Origin: Acidobacteriota bacterium
Lineage (GTDB): Bacteria > Acidobacteriota > Blastocatellia > Pyrinomonadales > Pyrinomonadaceae
Assembly: GCA_003223935.1 (NCBI GenBank)
Contig: QHXQ01000037.1
Location: 29,284-93,283, forward strand
Direction: 5' to 3'
DNA: 64,000 bases
Of the stretch, positions 19,869-30,776 are shown in pieces. The position numbers were made by a program, and so were the translations under genes. Position 1 is the first letter of the stretch, and each line of letters opens with the position of its first letter. Under the pieces are notes generated by a model. The model worked only from the letters and a program-made list of their open reading frames with translations, was not told the origin of the DNA and did no database searches.

Positions 19869-20110
19869 GGCATATACTCGGCGAAATCTTCCAACGGCTC
19901 ATTAAAATCGTCCGTCATAGTAATCAAGCCTCTGGCGCTGCCACTCCGCCGCCGCCGTGCTTTGGCGGCTGCAATCGGCACCAGTCTCAGGACAGGTTGA
20001 TCATTCTCGGTAATTACGATCTCCTCGCCCGCAAGCGCAGTTTGCAGCAAACTTGCAATTTGTGCTTTCGCTTTCTCAAGTTCTATTTGATACATCGCCA
20101 CCTCCAACAA
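19865..20110 (-). CDS. Phd/YefM-type antitoxin
   Basis: MYQIELEKAKAQIASLLQTALAGEEIVITENDQPVLRLVPI. Confidence 0.85.
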   Translation of the reverse strand: MLEVAMYQIELEKAKAQIASLLQTALAGEEIVITENDQPVLRLVPIAAAKARRRRSGSARGLITMTDDFNEPLEDFAEYMP

Positions 20111-20179
20111 AAACTATCGGCAGTTATGCTCTTGCACATCTTTTCTACTTTTAAGACAGCATCCGAAAACATTTTCTTA

Positions 20180-20716
20180 TCAGATTGACGAAGGCCGAAG
20201 CAACTCGATTCCGACAGTACAATAGCGTGCAAGTATGTCTTCACCAAAACACCATTCTGGCGGCATTGCGCTGCGTAGCTTAGCACTGTTGAGCATACGA
20301 TCTTCTTCGCGTGTTACGATGGCAGCCCGGCAATATTTCTTGAACATCTCGTAAATAACTGCTTTATCGCCGGTTTCAAGATTCAACACCTTTTCTGCAA
20401 GTAGCGCAAGCGGGATAGTGTGCTCGTGGGTCAGCCGTTTACCAAGCTCATTTGGATATTGGGCGGAAACTAAAGCAGCGGCGGCGGTGTGTGGCAAATA
20501 GCGGATGTCATACTTCACGGCATCGGGGATAACGATGCCAGTTGCAACATCTACAGCGTCAGCCGTCCATCGCCAAGCAGCTACTTTAATCAGATGAACA
20601 GCCAATCTCCGCATACTTGGGGTTCTATTCGCAAGCTCATACGCATGAACTACAAGCGCAATCAGTTCATCTGTATGTTCGGTGGTAAGAGGCTTCCATG
20701 TTCGTATCTTTGCCAT
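20180..20716 (-). CDS. uncharacterised protein with HEHxIP motif
   Basis: ORF MAKIRTWKPLTTEHTDEL ... LTHEHTIPLALLAEKV ... VTREEDRMLNSAKLRSAMPPEWCFGEDILARYCTVGIELLR, in visibly AT-richer DNA. Confidence 0.6.
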   Translation of the reverse strand: MAKIRTWKPLTTEHTDELIALVVHAYELANRTPSMRRLAVHLIKVAAWRWTADAVDVATGIVIPDAVKYDIRYLPHTAAAALVSAQYPNELGKRLTHEHTIPLALLAEKVLNLETGDKAVIYEMFKKYCRAAIVTREEDRMLNSAKLRSAMPPEWCFGEDILARYCTVGIELLRPSSI

Positions 20717-20809
20717 AGCCTTCAATTTTAGATAGCAAAGCAGCCCAATAATTAGACCGTGCCCTCGTTGATTCACAATTCTTCAGAGAAACAGACCAAC
20801 CCTTTCAAG

Positions 20810-23050
20810 CTAGCCACGTGCTCTTACAATCACGACCGTCTGATCGTCGCCGCGTTCGCGTCCGCCTGACCAGTGTTCGATCTCGTCGAAGATGGCGCGA
20901 CGCAGTTCGTCGGCTGAGCGCGTGCGATGTTGTAGCGCGAACTGCAAGAGGTGGGCTTCGCCGTATTCTGCGCCGTCGGCGTTCTGCGCTTCGCTGATGC
21001 CGTCGGAGAAGATGAGGAGCAGATCGTTGGGTGCGAGCGTGACGGCCGCTTCTTCGTAGCGGGCGAAGTCGAACGCGCCGACGACTGTGCCGCCTACGTC
21101 GAGACGTTCGTGTGTGCCGTCGGTGCGGATGAGGAAGGGCGCGTTGTGGCCTGCGTTGGTGTAACGCAGACGGCGCGTGCGGTCGTCGTAGAGCGCGAGG
21201 AAGAGTGTGACGAAGCGGTTCGCGTCCGTTGACTGTTCGAGTTGCGTGTTGATGTTGGCGACCATCTCTTCGACCGCGCAAGCATTATCCACACCGGTCA
21301 CACCGCACGGCGCTTCAACCTCACCGGCCTGTCCGGCGACGCTCGCCACAGCCGCGCGCTCGGCGAGACGCAGACGTTCGGCCAGTATCGTCGTCTGCGC
21401 GCGCAGAGATGCTTGCAGGTTTGACATGACGAGCGAGGCCGATAGCCCTTTGCCCGACACGTCGCCCAAGGCGAGCGCGATGAAGCCGTGTGCGATCTCG
21501 ACGTAATCGTAGTAGTCGCCCGCCACGCCGCGCGCCGCCCGACACTCGGCCGCGATCTCTGCGCTCGCAAGCTCCGGCACGGCGCGCGGGAAGAGTTGCG
21601 CTTGCACTTCGGCGGCGATCTCGATCTCGCGCTCCAAGCGTTCACGCTCGACGCGCTCCGCAAGCAGCACTTCGATGTTCGCGGCCATGTCGTTGTAGGC
21701 GTGGGCGAGTTCGCCGAGTTGATCGTGCGAGCGAATATGGACGCGATGCGAGAAGTCGCCGCGCTTGATGTACTCGGTCGCGCGATAGAGCTTATGGACT
21801 GTGCCGGTGACGGCGCGCGTCATCCAACCGGCGGCAGAGAGCGCGAGCAGTTCGAGCACGAGAAAGACGATGGCGACGGCGAGCAGGATGTTGCGCCAGA
21901 CGATGTCGAAGTAGCCGCCGCTGCCGAGCACCTGTTTGAACAACTGCGCGCGCGTCTGCTGCATGAGAAACGCGATGTGCGGACTCTCTGTGCCGTTGCG
22001 CCAGTCGGTCGTCGCGAGCACAACCCACGTGTAACCGTGCGGCAGTGGGTCGCCCAGTTGATCTGCGCGCTGACCGAAGTTGGGCGAAAAGTTTGCGTTG
22101 CCGTTCGAGCGCACGCGTATGCCTTTGTCGTCGGCATTGATCTGCACCTCTTCAGAGCCGATGAAGAACGGGTGCAGTTCGATGCCTGTGCTTTCGTTGA
22201 GCTGGCGCATGAGCGCACGACTCACGGGCACGGTCAAGAGCAACGCGAACGCGCGCCCGTTTGCCTCGCGCCGCACGAGCGCACGCACGGCGGGCGTGCC
22301 GTACACTTCACTCGTCTGTGCGGGCGGCACGAACGTAAACCCGCTCCATTCGTTCTTGCCGCGCAGCCATGCGGGCAGAGGCGCAGCCGCCGAGACTTGA
22401 TCGCTCCCGCCGCCGCGCGTCTCTTCTGTCGTCGGCTCGCTCGTGAAAGTGGCCGGCGCATGCTCGCCTACTTGCAACAGATCATTATCGCCTGCACTTT
22501 GCCAGACGGCCACGCGCGCGCCCGGCGAAGAGGCTTGCAGCAGCATGTTCTGTTCATCGAGCCACGTCTGCGTGTGGTGCGCGTCCGTATTGGCGGGCAA
22601 GCGCGCGAAGGCGTCTGCGAGCGTGCGCGCGTTGGCGAGCGCTTGCCGGTTCGTCTGTTCAACCTGCGCGGTCACTGTGCGCGAGAGGCCAGAGATGGAG
22701 ACGCCGAGCGTGAAGATCAGACCGAGCGCGGTGAGCAAAAGGATCGGCGTCAGACCGATGAAGAGATAAGTGATCACCAAGCGCCGCCGCACGCGCCAGA
22801 ACAGACGCCGCTTCAACCAGAGCAACATCTGCCCGCCGTAATAACCGAGCGTCGCCGCGACGAGACAGAAGGTGATGAGATCAAAGACGGCGCTGACGAA
22901 ACCGTTGCGATACAACAGCGTGTCGCGCACGAACGAACGGAGCACGAAGCAGACGCCGGCCGCAATCGCCACGCGCGGCATCAAGCGCCGCAAACGCGCG
23001 CGCAAGTCTCGTCCGCTCATCTGCTGTTCCATCTCTGTGCCGTCTGTCAC
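20810..23050 (-). CDS. HAMP-containing SpoIIE/PP2C-type serine phosphatase
   Basis: Two TM segments, HAMP-like region, then GDYYDYVEI ... ALGDVSGKGLSASLVMS ... YTNAGHNAPFLI. Confidence 0.9.
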   Translation of the reverse strand: MTDGTEMEQQMSGRDLRARLRRLMPRVAIAAGVCFVLRSFVRDTLLYRNGFVSAVFDLITFCLVAATLGYYGGQMLLWLKRRLFWRVRRRLVITYLFIGLTPILLLTALGLIFTLGVSISGLSRTVTAQVEQTNRQALANARTLADAFARLPANTDAHHTQTWLDEQNMLLQASSPGARVAVWQSAGDNDLLQVGEHAPATFTSEPTTEETRGGGSDQVSAAAPLPAWLRGKNEWSGFTFVPPAQTSEVYGTPAVRALVRREANGRAFALLLTVPVSRALMRQLNESTGIELHPFFIGSEEVQINADDKGIRVRSNGNANFSPNFGQRADQLGDPLPHGYTWVVLATTDWRNGTESPHIAFLMQQTRAQLFKQVLGSGGYFDIVWRNILLAVAIVFLVLELLALSAAGWMTRAVTGTVHKLYRATEYIKRGDFSHRVHIRSHDQLGELAHAYNDMAANIEVLLAERVERERLEREIEIAAEVQAQLFPRAVPELASAEIAAECRAARGVAGDYYDYVEIAHGFIALALGDVSGKGLSASLVMSNLQASLRAQTTILAERLRLAERAAVASVAGQAGEVEAPCGVTGVDNACAVEEMVANINTQLEQSTDANRFVTLFLALYDDRTRRLRYTNAGHNAPFLIRTDGTHERLDVGGTVVGAFDFARYEEAAVTLAPNDLLLIFSDGISEAQNADGAEYGEAHLLQFALQHRTRSADELRRAIFDEIEHWSGGRERGDDQTVVIVRARG

Positions 23051-23110
23051 TGTCTCTTCGTCGCGCTACTGTTGACGATGCAAGAGCAACAAGTGTTACA
23101 CGAATAAGAA

Positions 23111-23178
23111 CAGTTTTCAGTTTTCAGTTTTCAGCCTTTATTATCATCTTAAAACTGAAAACCGAAAACTGAAAACTG
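23111..23178. repeat. heptamer inverted tandem repeat (CAGTTTT family)
   Basis: cagtttt x3 cag ... aaaactg aaaaccg aaaactg aaaactg. Confidence 0.9.
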
Positions 23179-23181
23179 TAC

Positions 23182-24162
23182 TCAATCATCACTCAAAGCC
23201 TGCACATGCGCGCGCACGGTTGCGCCGAGCGTTTGTAAGTTGTAGCCGCCTTCGAGACAGGAGATGATGCGCCCCTGACAGGCGTGCGCGGCCCAAGCTT
23301 TGACCGTGCGCGTCAGCTCGATGAAATCTTCGTCTTCGAGGCGCAACTGGCCGAGCGGGTCGCCCGCGTGCGCGTCGAAGCCGGCGGAGATGATGACGAG
23401 GTCGGGGTTGAACTTCGCGTCAATCTCTGACAAGGCGGCGGCGAACATGCTGCGCTGCTCGGCGGCGGGTGTGTGCGCGCGCACGGGCACGTTCAAAGTG
23501 TAACCGCGTCCGCGTCCCTGTCCGGTCTCGCCGCGCGCGCCCGTGCCCGGATACCAAGGGTATTGATGCGTGGAGAAGAAGAAGACCGTGGGGTCGTCGT
23601 AGAAAATCCCTTGCGTGCCGTTGCCGTGATGCACGTCCCAATCAACGACGGCGACGCGCTCGATCTCCGGATAACGCGATTGCGCATAACGCGCGGCGAC
23701 AGCGACCGTGTTGAAGAGACAGAAGCCCATTGCGCGTTCGCTCGTCGCATGATGACCGGGCGGGCGCGCGGGCAAGAATGCGTTACGCGCCTCGCCCGAC
23801 ATGACGGCATCAACCGCGCGACACGCGCCGCCCGCCGCATGCAGCGCCGCATCGAGCGAGCGCAAAGAGACGATTGTGTCTGCGTCCAAGTAACCAAGCC
23901 CTTCGCTGACGGCGCGCTCGACCCGTTTGAAGTGCTGCGGCGTGTGCGCCGCTTGCACCGTGCCGCGCGCTGCGGCCGGCGCTTGGAGTTCAAGCAACTG
24001 TGCCCACAGTTCTGTATCTTTGCGCAGGGCGTCCATCACGACCGCGTAGCGTTCGGGACGTTCGGGATGACCGGGGCCTGTGTCGTGTTGTTGAAAGACT
24101 GGGTGATGGACGAGCGCGGTCTTCATGCGGGCGATTATGCGTGGCGCGTGCTGAGAGGTCAA
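23182..24162 (-). CDS. histone deacetylase-like/acetoin utilisation family deacetylase
   Basis: [51 protein letters not shown]. Confidence 0.93.
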   Translation of the reverse strand: MTSQHAPRIIARMKTALVHHPVFQQHDTGPGHPERPERYAVVMDALRKDTELWAQLLELQAPAAARGTVQAAHTPQHFKRVERAVSEGLGYLDADTIVSLRSLDAALHAAGGACRAVDAVMSGEARNAFLPARPPGHHATSERAMGFCLFNTVAVAARYAQSRYPEIERVAVVDWDVHHGNGTQGIFYDDPTVFFFSTHQYPWYPGTGARGETGQGRGRGYTLNVPVRAHTPAAEQRSMFAAALSEIDAKFNPDLVIISAGFDAHAGDPLGQLRLEDEDFIELTRTVKAWAAHACQGRIISCLEGGYNLQTLGATVRAHVQALSDD

Positions 24163-24382
24163 ACCCGTCTGCTGTCAGCATGAAATCAATACGCATGCAA
24201 GTGTGTTTGCAGGCAAGTCACATAGTTAAATCGCCCGCCGAGCGGTGTCTAAAGCTTTAATTTTTCGTGCCGTCGCGCGGTTTGCGCCTGTGCGGAACAC
24301 GAGTTGCAAACTTATTCAATTGAATTGGGGACGCTCTCCCGTAAGGACGTTTTTGCGTAGGTCATTCATGGAGGGATTCGAG

Positions 24383-24805
24383 ATGAAGAGATTACTCGTA
24401 TCATTTATCTGTCTCGTGCTGCTGTTGGCCACACTCGTGCCCAACTTGTCAGCACAGGAACGCCATCGCCATCGTTCGCGCTTCGGGCGCAAGGCCCGCA
24501 CGGCGGCGATTGTGGGCGGCGGCGCTTTGGTCGGCGGACTGATAGGCGGCGGCAAGGGCGCGGCCATCGGCGCAGGCGGAAGCTCGCTCTATGCGTTTAA
24601 TCGCAAGGCTGCGCGCAGACACTTCAAACCGCGCACGCGCACGGCCGGCACTGTGGCCGGCGGCGCGCTACTCGGCGGAGGCATCGGCGGCGCAGTCGGG
24701 CATGGCAGGGGCGCGGCAGTCGGCGCACTGGTCGGCGCGGGTGGTGGTGCACTCTACCGGCACAAACAACGCCGCAGCAGTTATTGCCGCACACACCGTT
24801 GCTAA
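24383..24805 (+). CDS. glycine-zipper protein
   Basis: AIVGGGALVGGLIGGGKGAAIGAGG and VAGGALLGGGIGGAVGHGRGAAVGALVGAGGGALY; RBS GGAGGG precedes the ATG. Confidence 0.75.
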   Translation: MKRLLVSFICLVLLLATLVPNLSAQERHRHRSRFGRKARTAAIVGGGALVGGLIGGGKGAAIGAGGSSLYAFNRKAARRHFKPRTRTAGTVAGGALLGGGIGGAVGHGRGAAVGALVGAGGGALYRHKQRRSSYCRTHRC

Positions 24806-24971
24806 ACTTGAACGGCGCAAGGGAGTGAGCGCAAGACGCGCGCTCACTCTCTTCACGTTTACCATGATGCTAGAATCGGATGCACGACCCCGGCACACAG
24901 ACCAAGATGTGCCCAGACACACCTCGCGCAGTTGATCGTTAACTTCCAACTCGCGCAGGAGATCAATTTTT

Positions 24972-25607
24972 ATGTCATACGATGAGGAGCAACAGAAGCG
25001 CAGCCGCGTGGTGGTCGAGACGCCGAACGCACGCCGCGAGGAATACTATGCGCGCACAAGCCGTGTGCCGGAGCGCGCGGGCTATTCGACCGGCGTCGTC
25101 GCCGTCGTCGCACTCTTGGCTATCGCGGCGACCGCTTTGATCATGTTCTTCCTGATGAATCGCAGCGACGCAACCAACACGAACGTGAGCGTCGCCACCG
25201 CGCCGACGCCCATTCCGACGGTGCCGACGCCTCTGCCGCCACCGCCCGCGACGCCCATCATGGTGCCGCCCGCACAGCAAGCGCCGCCCGTTATCGTGCA
25301 GCCACCGCCCACAACCACGACGCAACCCGCGCCCGTCATCGTCACACCGCCCGCGCCGGCAACGAACGCAGGCGCTGCCCCTCAGCTTGACGACGCGACC
25401 ATCGAAGCAAACGTCAACAAAGCATTGACGGACGACGCAGACCTCAAAGATGCTGGCATCACCGTCACCGTCATCAACGGCCGCGCCACGCTCATCGGTT
25501 CAGTCAAGACGCCTGAGCTAAAGACGCGCGCCGAACGCCTCGCCCACGGCATTAAAGGCGTCCGTGTCGTTGACAGCAAGATCATGGTCGAAGGCACACC
25601 GCAGTAA
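24972..25607 (+). CDS. BON-domain membrane-anchored protein
   Basis: Single TM, Pro-rich linker, C-terminal BON (DATIEANVNKALTDDADLKDAGITVTVINGRATLIGSVKTPE). Confidence 0.82.
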   Translation: MSYDEEQQKRSRVVVETPNARREEYYARTSRVPERAGYSTGVVAVVALLAIAATALIMFFLMNRSDATNTNVSVATAPTPIPTVPTPLPPPPATPIMVPPAQQAPPVIVQPPPTTTTQPAPVIVTPPAPATNAGAAPQLDDATIEANVNKALTDDADLKDAGITVTVINGRATLIGSVKTPELKTRAERLAHGIKGVRVVDSKIMVEGTPQ

Positions 25608-25610
25608 AGT

Positions 25611-25725
25611 AGAAAGGCGAAGGGCGGAAGAAGAAAGCGTGGCCACGGCTGCAACGTGCATCTGAAAAAATCAGATTACAGCGAAGCTGTGTCCTAACTT
25701 TCTCCTTCCGCCCTTCGCCTTTGCT
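25611..25725. repeat. heptamer-like inverted repeat (AAGGGCG family)
   Basis: agaaaggcgaagggcggaagaagaaag ... ctttctccttccgcccttcgcctttgct. Confidence 0.75.
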
Positions 25726-25902
25726 TCAATATCCTTCCGTGTGTTCGCGCAGCCACTCGTCTAGTTCATCGTCGCTAGGTTCGCGGCCGAGTTCGGCGCG
25801 CAGGCGGGCGCGCAGATAATCGCGTTCCTTGCGGGCGGTCTGGGCGAGCGATTCATCTGTGCGCGGCGCGTCTGCCGGTTCATCATTCGCTTTTGCTGAC
25901 AT
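25726..25902 (-). CDS. small hypothetical protein (58 aa)
   Basis: Read manually: MSAKANDEPADAPRTDESLAQTARKERDYLRARLRAELGREPSDDELDEWLREHTEGY*. Confidence 0.5.
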   Translation of the reverse strand: MSAKANDEPADAPRTDESLAQTARKERDYLRARLRAELGREPSDDELDEWLREHTEGY

Positions 25903-25929
25903 CTCTTCCCTCCCCCGCGCTGCTCCTAA

Positions 25930-26364
25930 CTATTCTGCCGGCTGCGCCGTGATCTCAACTGCGCCGGTCGCAAGCATCGTCTCGACGCACAGGTTCGCGC
26001 TTTCGCATTCGATTAGCAACCTACGCCGCGCTTCGTCCGTGTAAAACTCAACCGCTACGATCTGACAGCCAACGGGCGCAGGCGCGATGCGCGCGAGCGG
26101 CGTGTGCGTGTCCGTCTCATAGAGCGCGCGCACGTCCGCACGCAAAGCCGCGCGTTCATCCTCGGCAACATTCAACTCGGCGAGCGCCGTGCGTTCAAGC
26201 GTGAGCGCCATCTCGCCGTCCAAGAGGATCGTCCAGATGAAACCGATGTCGAGGACGAAGTGCGCCGCTTCGTCTGCGCCGAAATAGCCGAGCACGGTCG
26301 CGCCGACGACGTGCGCGATGACGTGATCCTGATGCGTGTTGGTTGGGGCCGGTGTCCAATCCAT
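25930..26364 (-). CDS. hypothetical protein
   Basis: ORF on the coding strand between annotated genes; no family recognised. Confidence 0.55.
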   Translation of the reverse strand: MDWTPAPTNTHQDHVIAHVVGATVLGYFGADEAAHFVLDIGFIWTILLDGEMALTLERTALAELNVAEDERAALRADVRALYETDTHTPLARIAPAPVGCQIVAVEFYTDEARRRLLIECESANLCVETMLATGAVEITAQPAE

Positions 26365-26398
26365 TGAATGATCTTAATTGCTGCTGTGGTCGAGAACC

Positions 26399-27691
26399 TC
26401 AATCGTGGGCCGCCGTATCCGTCAGCTTGTAGCGCAGCAGCGCGCGCGCTTTGCAGGCTGCAAGCACGACGGCGAGCAGGCAGCCGACGCCGCCGACGAT
26501 GACAGAGAGTTGCACGCCGACGGCTGCGGCCAACAAGCCCGCTTCGAGTTCGCCGAGTTGCGGCCCGCCCATGAAGAAGATCATGTTGACCGAAGTCATG
26601 CGCCCACGCAGCCGGTCGGGTGTGACGAGTTGGCGCATGGTCTGTCTAAGCACTGTGCTCACCGTGTCGCCCGCGCCGACGCACGCGAGCATCAGACACG
26701 AGAACCAAAAAAGATGCGACCAACCGAACAACACTGTGGCTGCGCCGTAAGCCGCGATTGATATAAGCACCGTCGCGCCCGGTTTCTCAAGTCGGCTGCC
26801 GAAGCGCGCCATCGCCAGTCCAGCGATGACTGCGCCGACGGCCGGCGATGCAGCCAACACGCCCAACCCGCGCGCCCCGACGCCCAGAATTCTGTCCGCG
26901 TAGATCGGCAACAGGGCCGTCGCCGATGCAAAGAACGTGGCCACAAAATCGAGCGTCATGGACTGCACCACGACCGGCGTGCGCCAGACAAACTTCAAGC
27001 CTTCAGTGAGCGCGGCGAAACTTACGCGCCCTTGCGCCTGCGTCTCATCGCTTGCGCGGCCGCGCGCGCGCAACATCAACACCGCGCCGATCACCGCGAG
27101 GAACGACGCCGCGTTCACGCCGTACACAATCGCCGGCCCCCACTTCGCCAGCACAAGCCCCGCGAGCAGTGGCCCTGTGACCATCGCGATTTGAAAAGCG
27201 ATCAGGCCGAGACTGACCGCGTTCGGAAAGACGCGCGCCGGCACAAGCTGCGGCAGCAGTGCTTGCCGCGCTGGGTTGTCAAAGGCTGTCGCCGCCGAAG
27301 CGATGGCGGTCAGCAGATAGATCGGCCAGACGGCATGTAATCCTGCGGCCGTGATCGTCGCCAGCACGCACGCGCTCACAAGCATGGTTGACTGCGTGAT
27401 CACCATCAGCCGCTTGCGGTCGAACGCATCCGCGACCACACCACCCATGAGCGAGCATAGGACGATGGGCACAACGCGCACGAGACCGACGAGGCCCAAC
27501 GCGACCGATGATTTCGTCAACAGATAGACGTGCCAGTTGATCGCCACGAGTTGCATCTGCGAACCCGTGAGCGAGATAAACTGCCCCGCCCACAACAGAC
27601 GGAAGTCGCGATGGCGCAGCGCGGCGAATGAAGACGGCCGAGTGTCTGAGTTGTCTATGCTTGGTGTTGAACTAAGCCCCTTGACTGACAC
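26399..27691 (-). CDS. MFS transporter (enterobactin exporter/MFS_3-like)
   Basis: FAALRHRDFRLLWAGQFISLTGSQMQLVAINWHVYLLT; twelve-TM pattern. The longer ORF start runs through a hairpin, so GTG at 27691 is preferred. Confidence 0.87.
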   Translation of the reverse strand: MSVKGLSSTPSIDNSDTRPSSFAALRHRDFRLLWAGQFISLTGSQMQLVAINWHVYLLTKSSVALGLVGLVRVVPIVLCSLMGGVVADAFDRKRLMVITQSTMLVSACVLATITAAGLHAVWPIYLLTAIASAATAFDNPARQALLPQLVPARVFPNAVSLGLIAFQIAMVTGPLLAGLVLAKWGPAIVYGVNAASFLAVIGAVLMLRARGRASDETQAQGRVSFAALTEGLKFVWRTPVVVQSMTLDFVATFFASATALLPIYADRILGVGARGLGVLAASPAVGAVIAGLAMARFGSRLEKPGATVLISIAAYGAATVLFGWSHLFWFSCLMLACVGAGDTVSTVLRQTMRQLVTPDRLRGRMTSVNMIFFMGGPQLGELEAGLLAAAVGVQLSVIVGGVGCLLAVVLAACKARALLRYKLTDTAAHD

Positions 27692-27723
27692 GCGCGCAAG
27701 TATAGCCCAACCTTGTACGGACA

Positions 27724-27773
27724 GATAAAGAGCGGCGCGACTGCCGAACATTACAGTCGCGCCGCTCTTTATC
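27724..27773. terminator. strong hairpin, perfect 20-bp arms
   Basis: GATAAAGAGCGGCGCGACTG-CCGAACATTA-CAGTCGCGCCGCTCTTTATC. Confidence 0.7.
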
Positions 27774-27807
27774 CGTTTGCGTCGCACGTGCGCGTGGCTT
27801 TACTTAC

Positions 27808-27939
27808 CTATTCATTCATCCTGATGTTGGTCACCTTGCCATCTCGGAGCAGCAAGGTCACCGGCATACCTTTGAACTGGTAGTGCCACAACTCAAAGTT
27901 GCCGTCGTAGTTAGTGAACCAAGGCTCTATGTTGTTCAT
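27808..27939 (-). CDS. small ORF, possible fragment of a SmpA/BamE-like domain
   Basis: Read manually: MNNIEPWFTNYDGNFELWHYQFKGMPVTLLLRDGKVTNIRMNE*. Confidence 0.35.
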   Translation of the reverse strand: MNNIEPWFTNYDGNFELWHYQFKGMPVTLLLRDGKVTNIRMNE

Positions 27940-28116
27940 GCTCCAAGATGTGAGTAAGGTTAGGATAAAAATTAGGGGCGTTGTGACTACGGTTTGGCCG
28001 GCGCGCTTGTCGGGCAGCAGCCAAGATTCATCCTAAAGATGCGAGCGCATGGTCGTCAAGAAAATTTATCAAGGCGGTTGTGCTCGCTTGCGGCTGCTCG
28101 ATTGGACAAACAAACA

Positions 28117-28148
28117 GCCCTGAAACTCTCCGTAAAGAATTTCAGGGC
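28117..28148 (-). terminator. terminator-like hairpin downstream of nrdJ
   Basis: GCCCTGAAA ... TTTCAGGGC; on the minus strand it is followed by TGTTTGTTTG. Confidence 0.65.
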
Positions 28149-28175
28149 CGGTTGTACTTGGTTAATTGGGTTAAC

Positions 28176-30776
28176 TTACTTGCACTTTGAATAACCGCAG
28201 TCACGGCAGAAGTCGCAGCCCGAAGCATGTTCGAGTTGCCCGCGACATTCTGGGCACTCGCTGATGAGCGAGAAGTTGCGGTTGGCTGTGGCGGTGTCGG
28301 GCACGGCGACGCTAATCTGCGGCTGTGCATAGGCGGCGGCGCGCGCCGAGTCGGGTTGATTCTGCAAGCGTCGGATCGAGAGCATGATGCACTCCGCGAC
28401 AGCCTGTTCGGGACTGGTCAGCAAACGCTCGTTGAACCAGACCGAGTGTGTGCCCGTGACCTTGTTGAGACTGCGCGCGACCTCTCTGGCTTCAAAGCCG
28501 CCGCGCAGCATCTTCGACGCGAGCAAGCCCACGCCGCCGGAGATCGGCCCCGTCGCAAAGACTTCGAGGATGTCGCGCCCATCGTTGTTGACCGTCACAT
28601 AAAGATTCTGCCCGTCGAACGGAATCTGCCACGTGTAGCCGCGCAACTCACGCGGCCGTTCGGCGCGCACAGCTTGCGCTGCCACGTTGAGATCGTTGTC
28701 GCTGTCAATCGCGGCCACGCCCGTCGCAGTCAAGCCCGTCGCTTCGTCGCCCGCCGGCTCGGTCTCAATTTCCGGCGCAACCATCTCCGCCTCAGTCGTG
28801 ATGGCCGGATCGCAAGCGACTTCGCCTTTCGGCTCTTGCCCCTTCACGGTCGAGAGCACTTGCGAATCGCGCGAGCCGTCGCGGTAATAGCTCACAGCCT
28901 TGCAACCCAACTCACGCGCGAGCCGATAGAGATGATCGACCGACTCGACCGTGTCGTCCGCCGCGCCGTTGCAGGTCTTCGACACGCCGTTGTCCACATG
29001 ACGCTGTGCGGCGGCGAGCACATGCACGTGTTGCTCTGCGCCGATGTCCATCGCCGCGATGAAATAGTCGGGCAACTCACGTTCATGCGCGACGACATAT
29101 TCGGCCGCCCGATCAATCGAAGCTTGATCGGTCTGATCCACATCCATGCCGAGCGCGTTCGCGGCGAGCGTGTGCACGTATGTGCGTTTGCCGAGCGTGT
29201 CTTGGCGCACGTAAGCCCAAGAGAAGTTCGGCTCGACGCCCGAAGAGGTTTCGGCGACGAGCGAGATCGTGCCGGTCGGCGCAATCGTCGTCGTCTCGTA
29301 GTTGCGCGGCGTGAGCATGTCGGCGGGGATGCCGATCTCGTCGCGCAAGAATTGATCGTAAGACTCTTTATTCGGCTGGTACTCGGCGAACACACCTTTC
29401 TCTGCGCCGAGTTGGCACGACTCCAACCACGCCTCGCGCCGGACGAAACTCATCAACTCGTCCATCAGCGCAATAGACTCAGGGCTGCCATATTTGACCT
29501 TGAGTTGCAGACAGAGATCAGCGAAGCCCATGATGCCAAGCCCGACAGGGCGCGTCCGCTTCACCACGTTGTCAATCTCCGGCAACGGCCAAGAGCACAC
29601 GTCAATCACGTTATCGAGAAAATGCGTTGACCAATGCACGACCTCAGCCAGCCGCTCCCAGTCAACGCGCGTCGCCCCGTCATAGAACTTCGCCACATCA
29701 ATCGAGCCGAGGTTGCAAGAGTTGTTGAAATGGAGCGCCTGCTCCGCGCACGGATTGGTCGCATAGATCGGCCCCATTGACTCGATCATATGGTTGCGCC
29801 GGTTCACCTCGTCAATGAAGATGACGCCCGGCTCGGCGTAGCGATGCGCCGACGCGACGATGCGATTCCAAATGTCCGGCGCATAGACCATGCCTGCTTG
29901 CGGCGGCTCTTCACGCGTGCAATCGAAGAGATCAGCTTCAACGAATGCTTGTTTGTCGCGGAACGTAACGGTCGAACCATCTGCGCGGCGATAGATGGCA
30001 TAAGGGCCGTTCTGGACGGGATCGAAGATCGGCTCGTCCCAAGGCTTGCCATCAAAGCTCAGTTGATACCACTCGCTGTTATCCACCGCCTCGAAGAAGC
30101 GGTCGGTTACGGTCACGGAGATGTTGAAGTTCGTCAATGAATGCTGATCGTTCTTCGCATGAATGAAGCGCAGCACGTCTGGATGATCCACGCGCATGAT
30201 GCCCATGTTTGCGCCGCGACGGACGCCGCCCTGCTTCACCGTGTCGGTCGTCGTGTTGAAGATGTTCATGAACGAGACCGGACCACTGGCGACACCATGC
30301 GTTGAACGCACCATCGCGCCGACCGGCCGCAGCTTCTCAAACGTGAAGCCTGTGCCGCCGCCGGTTTGATGAATGATGGCGGCATCGGTTACAGACTTCA
30401 TGATGCCCGCAATCGAATCCGGCACGTCGAGCACAAAGCAAGCTGCGAGTTGGCCCGCAGGCTTGCCCGCGTTGACCAGACACGGCGTGTTCGGCACGAA
30501 CTCGCGCCTGAGCATGACGCCTGCCATCGCCTCGTAGAACTCATCGCGCTTCTGCTCGTCGGTCTCCGCCATCGCAACATGCCCGACCACGCGACGCGTC
30601 ACGTCCGCCCACTCTTCAAGCGGTTGCCCCTGCGCGTTCTTCAAAGAGTAACGCTTGCTGATCACTTTGCGCGCGTTGAGACCCAACTCGCTCGGTTGCA
30701 GTTGACTTTTGGCCGGGGCAGTAGCGGCGGCGATGGGATTCCCTTGAGAGGCGTTTGGCTCGATCACTGTGCTCAT
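28176..30776 (-). CDS. nrdJ: vitamin B12-dependent (class II) ribonucleotide reductase
   Basis: [45 protein letters not shown]-terminal zinc-finger [25 protein letters not shown]. Confidence 0.95.
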   Translation of the reverse strand: MSTVIEPNASQGNPIAAATAPAKSQLQPSELGLNARKVISKRYSLKNAQGQPLEEWADVTRRVVGHVAMAETDEQKRDEFYEAMAGVMLRREFVPNTPCLVNAGKPAGQLAACFVLDVPDSIAGIMKSVTDAAIIHQTGGGTGFTFEKLRPVGAMVRSTHGVASGPVSFMNIFNTTTDTVKQGGVRRGANMGIMRVDHPDVLRFIHAKNDQHSLTNFNISVTVTDRFFEAVDNSEWYQLSFDGKPWDEPIFDPVQNGPYAIYRRADGSTVTFRDKQAFVEADLFDCTREEPPQAGMVYAPDIWNRIVASAHRYAEPGVIFIDEVNRRNHMIESMGPIYATNPCAEQALHFNNSCNLGSIDVAKFYDGATRVDWERLAEVVHWSTHFLDNVIDVCSWPLPEIDNVVKRTRPVGLGIMGFADLCLQLKVKYGSPESIALMDELMSFVRREAWLESCQLGAEKGVFAEYQPNKESYDQFLRDEIGIPADMLTPRNYETTTIAPTGTISLVAETSSGVEPNFSWAYVRQDTLGKRTYVHTLAANALGMDVDQTDQASIDRAAEYVVAHERELPDYFIAAMDIGAEQHVHVLAAAQRHVDNGVSKTCNGAADDTVESVDHLYRLARELGCKAVSYYRDGSRDSQVLSTVKGQEPKGEVACDPAITTEAEMVAPEIETEPAGDEATGLTATGVAAIDSDNDLNVAAQAVRAERPRELRGYTWQIPFDGQNLYVTVNNDGRDILEVFATGPISGGVGLLASKMLRGGFEAREVARSLNKVTGTHSVWFNERLLTSPEQAVAECIMLSIRRLQNQPDSARAAAYAQPQISVAVPDTATANRNFSLISECPECRGQLEHASGCDFCRDCGYSKCK

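Noticed and set aside
21488-23107. 539-aa plus-strand ORF (and similar ones at 28227-29630, 38909-39982, 49567-50886)
   Set aside because: Shadow ORFs opposite strongly supported genes (SpoIIE phosphatase, nrdJ, APC permease, histidine kinase).
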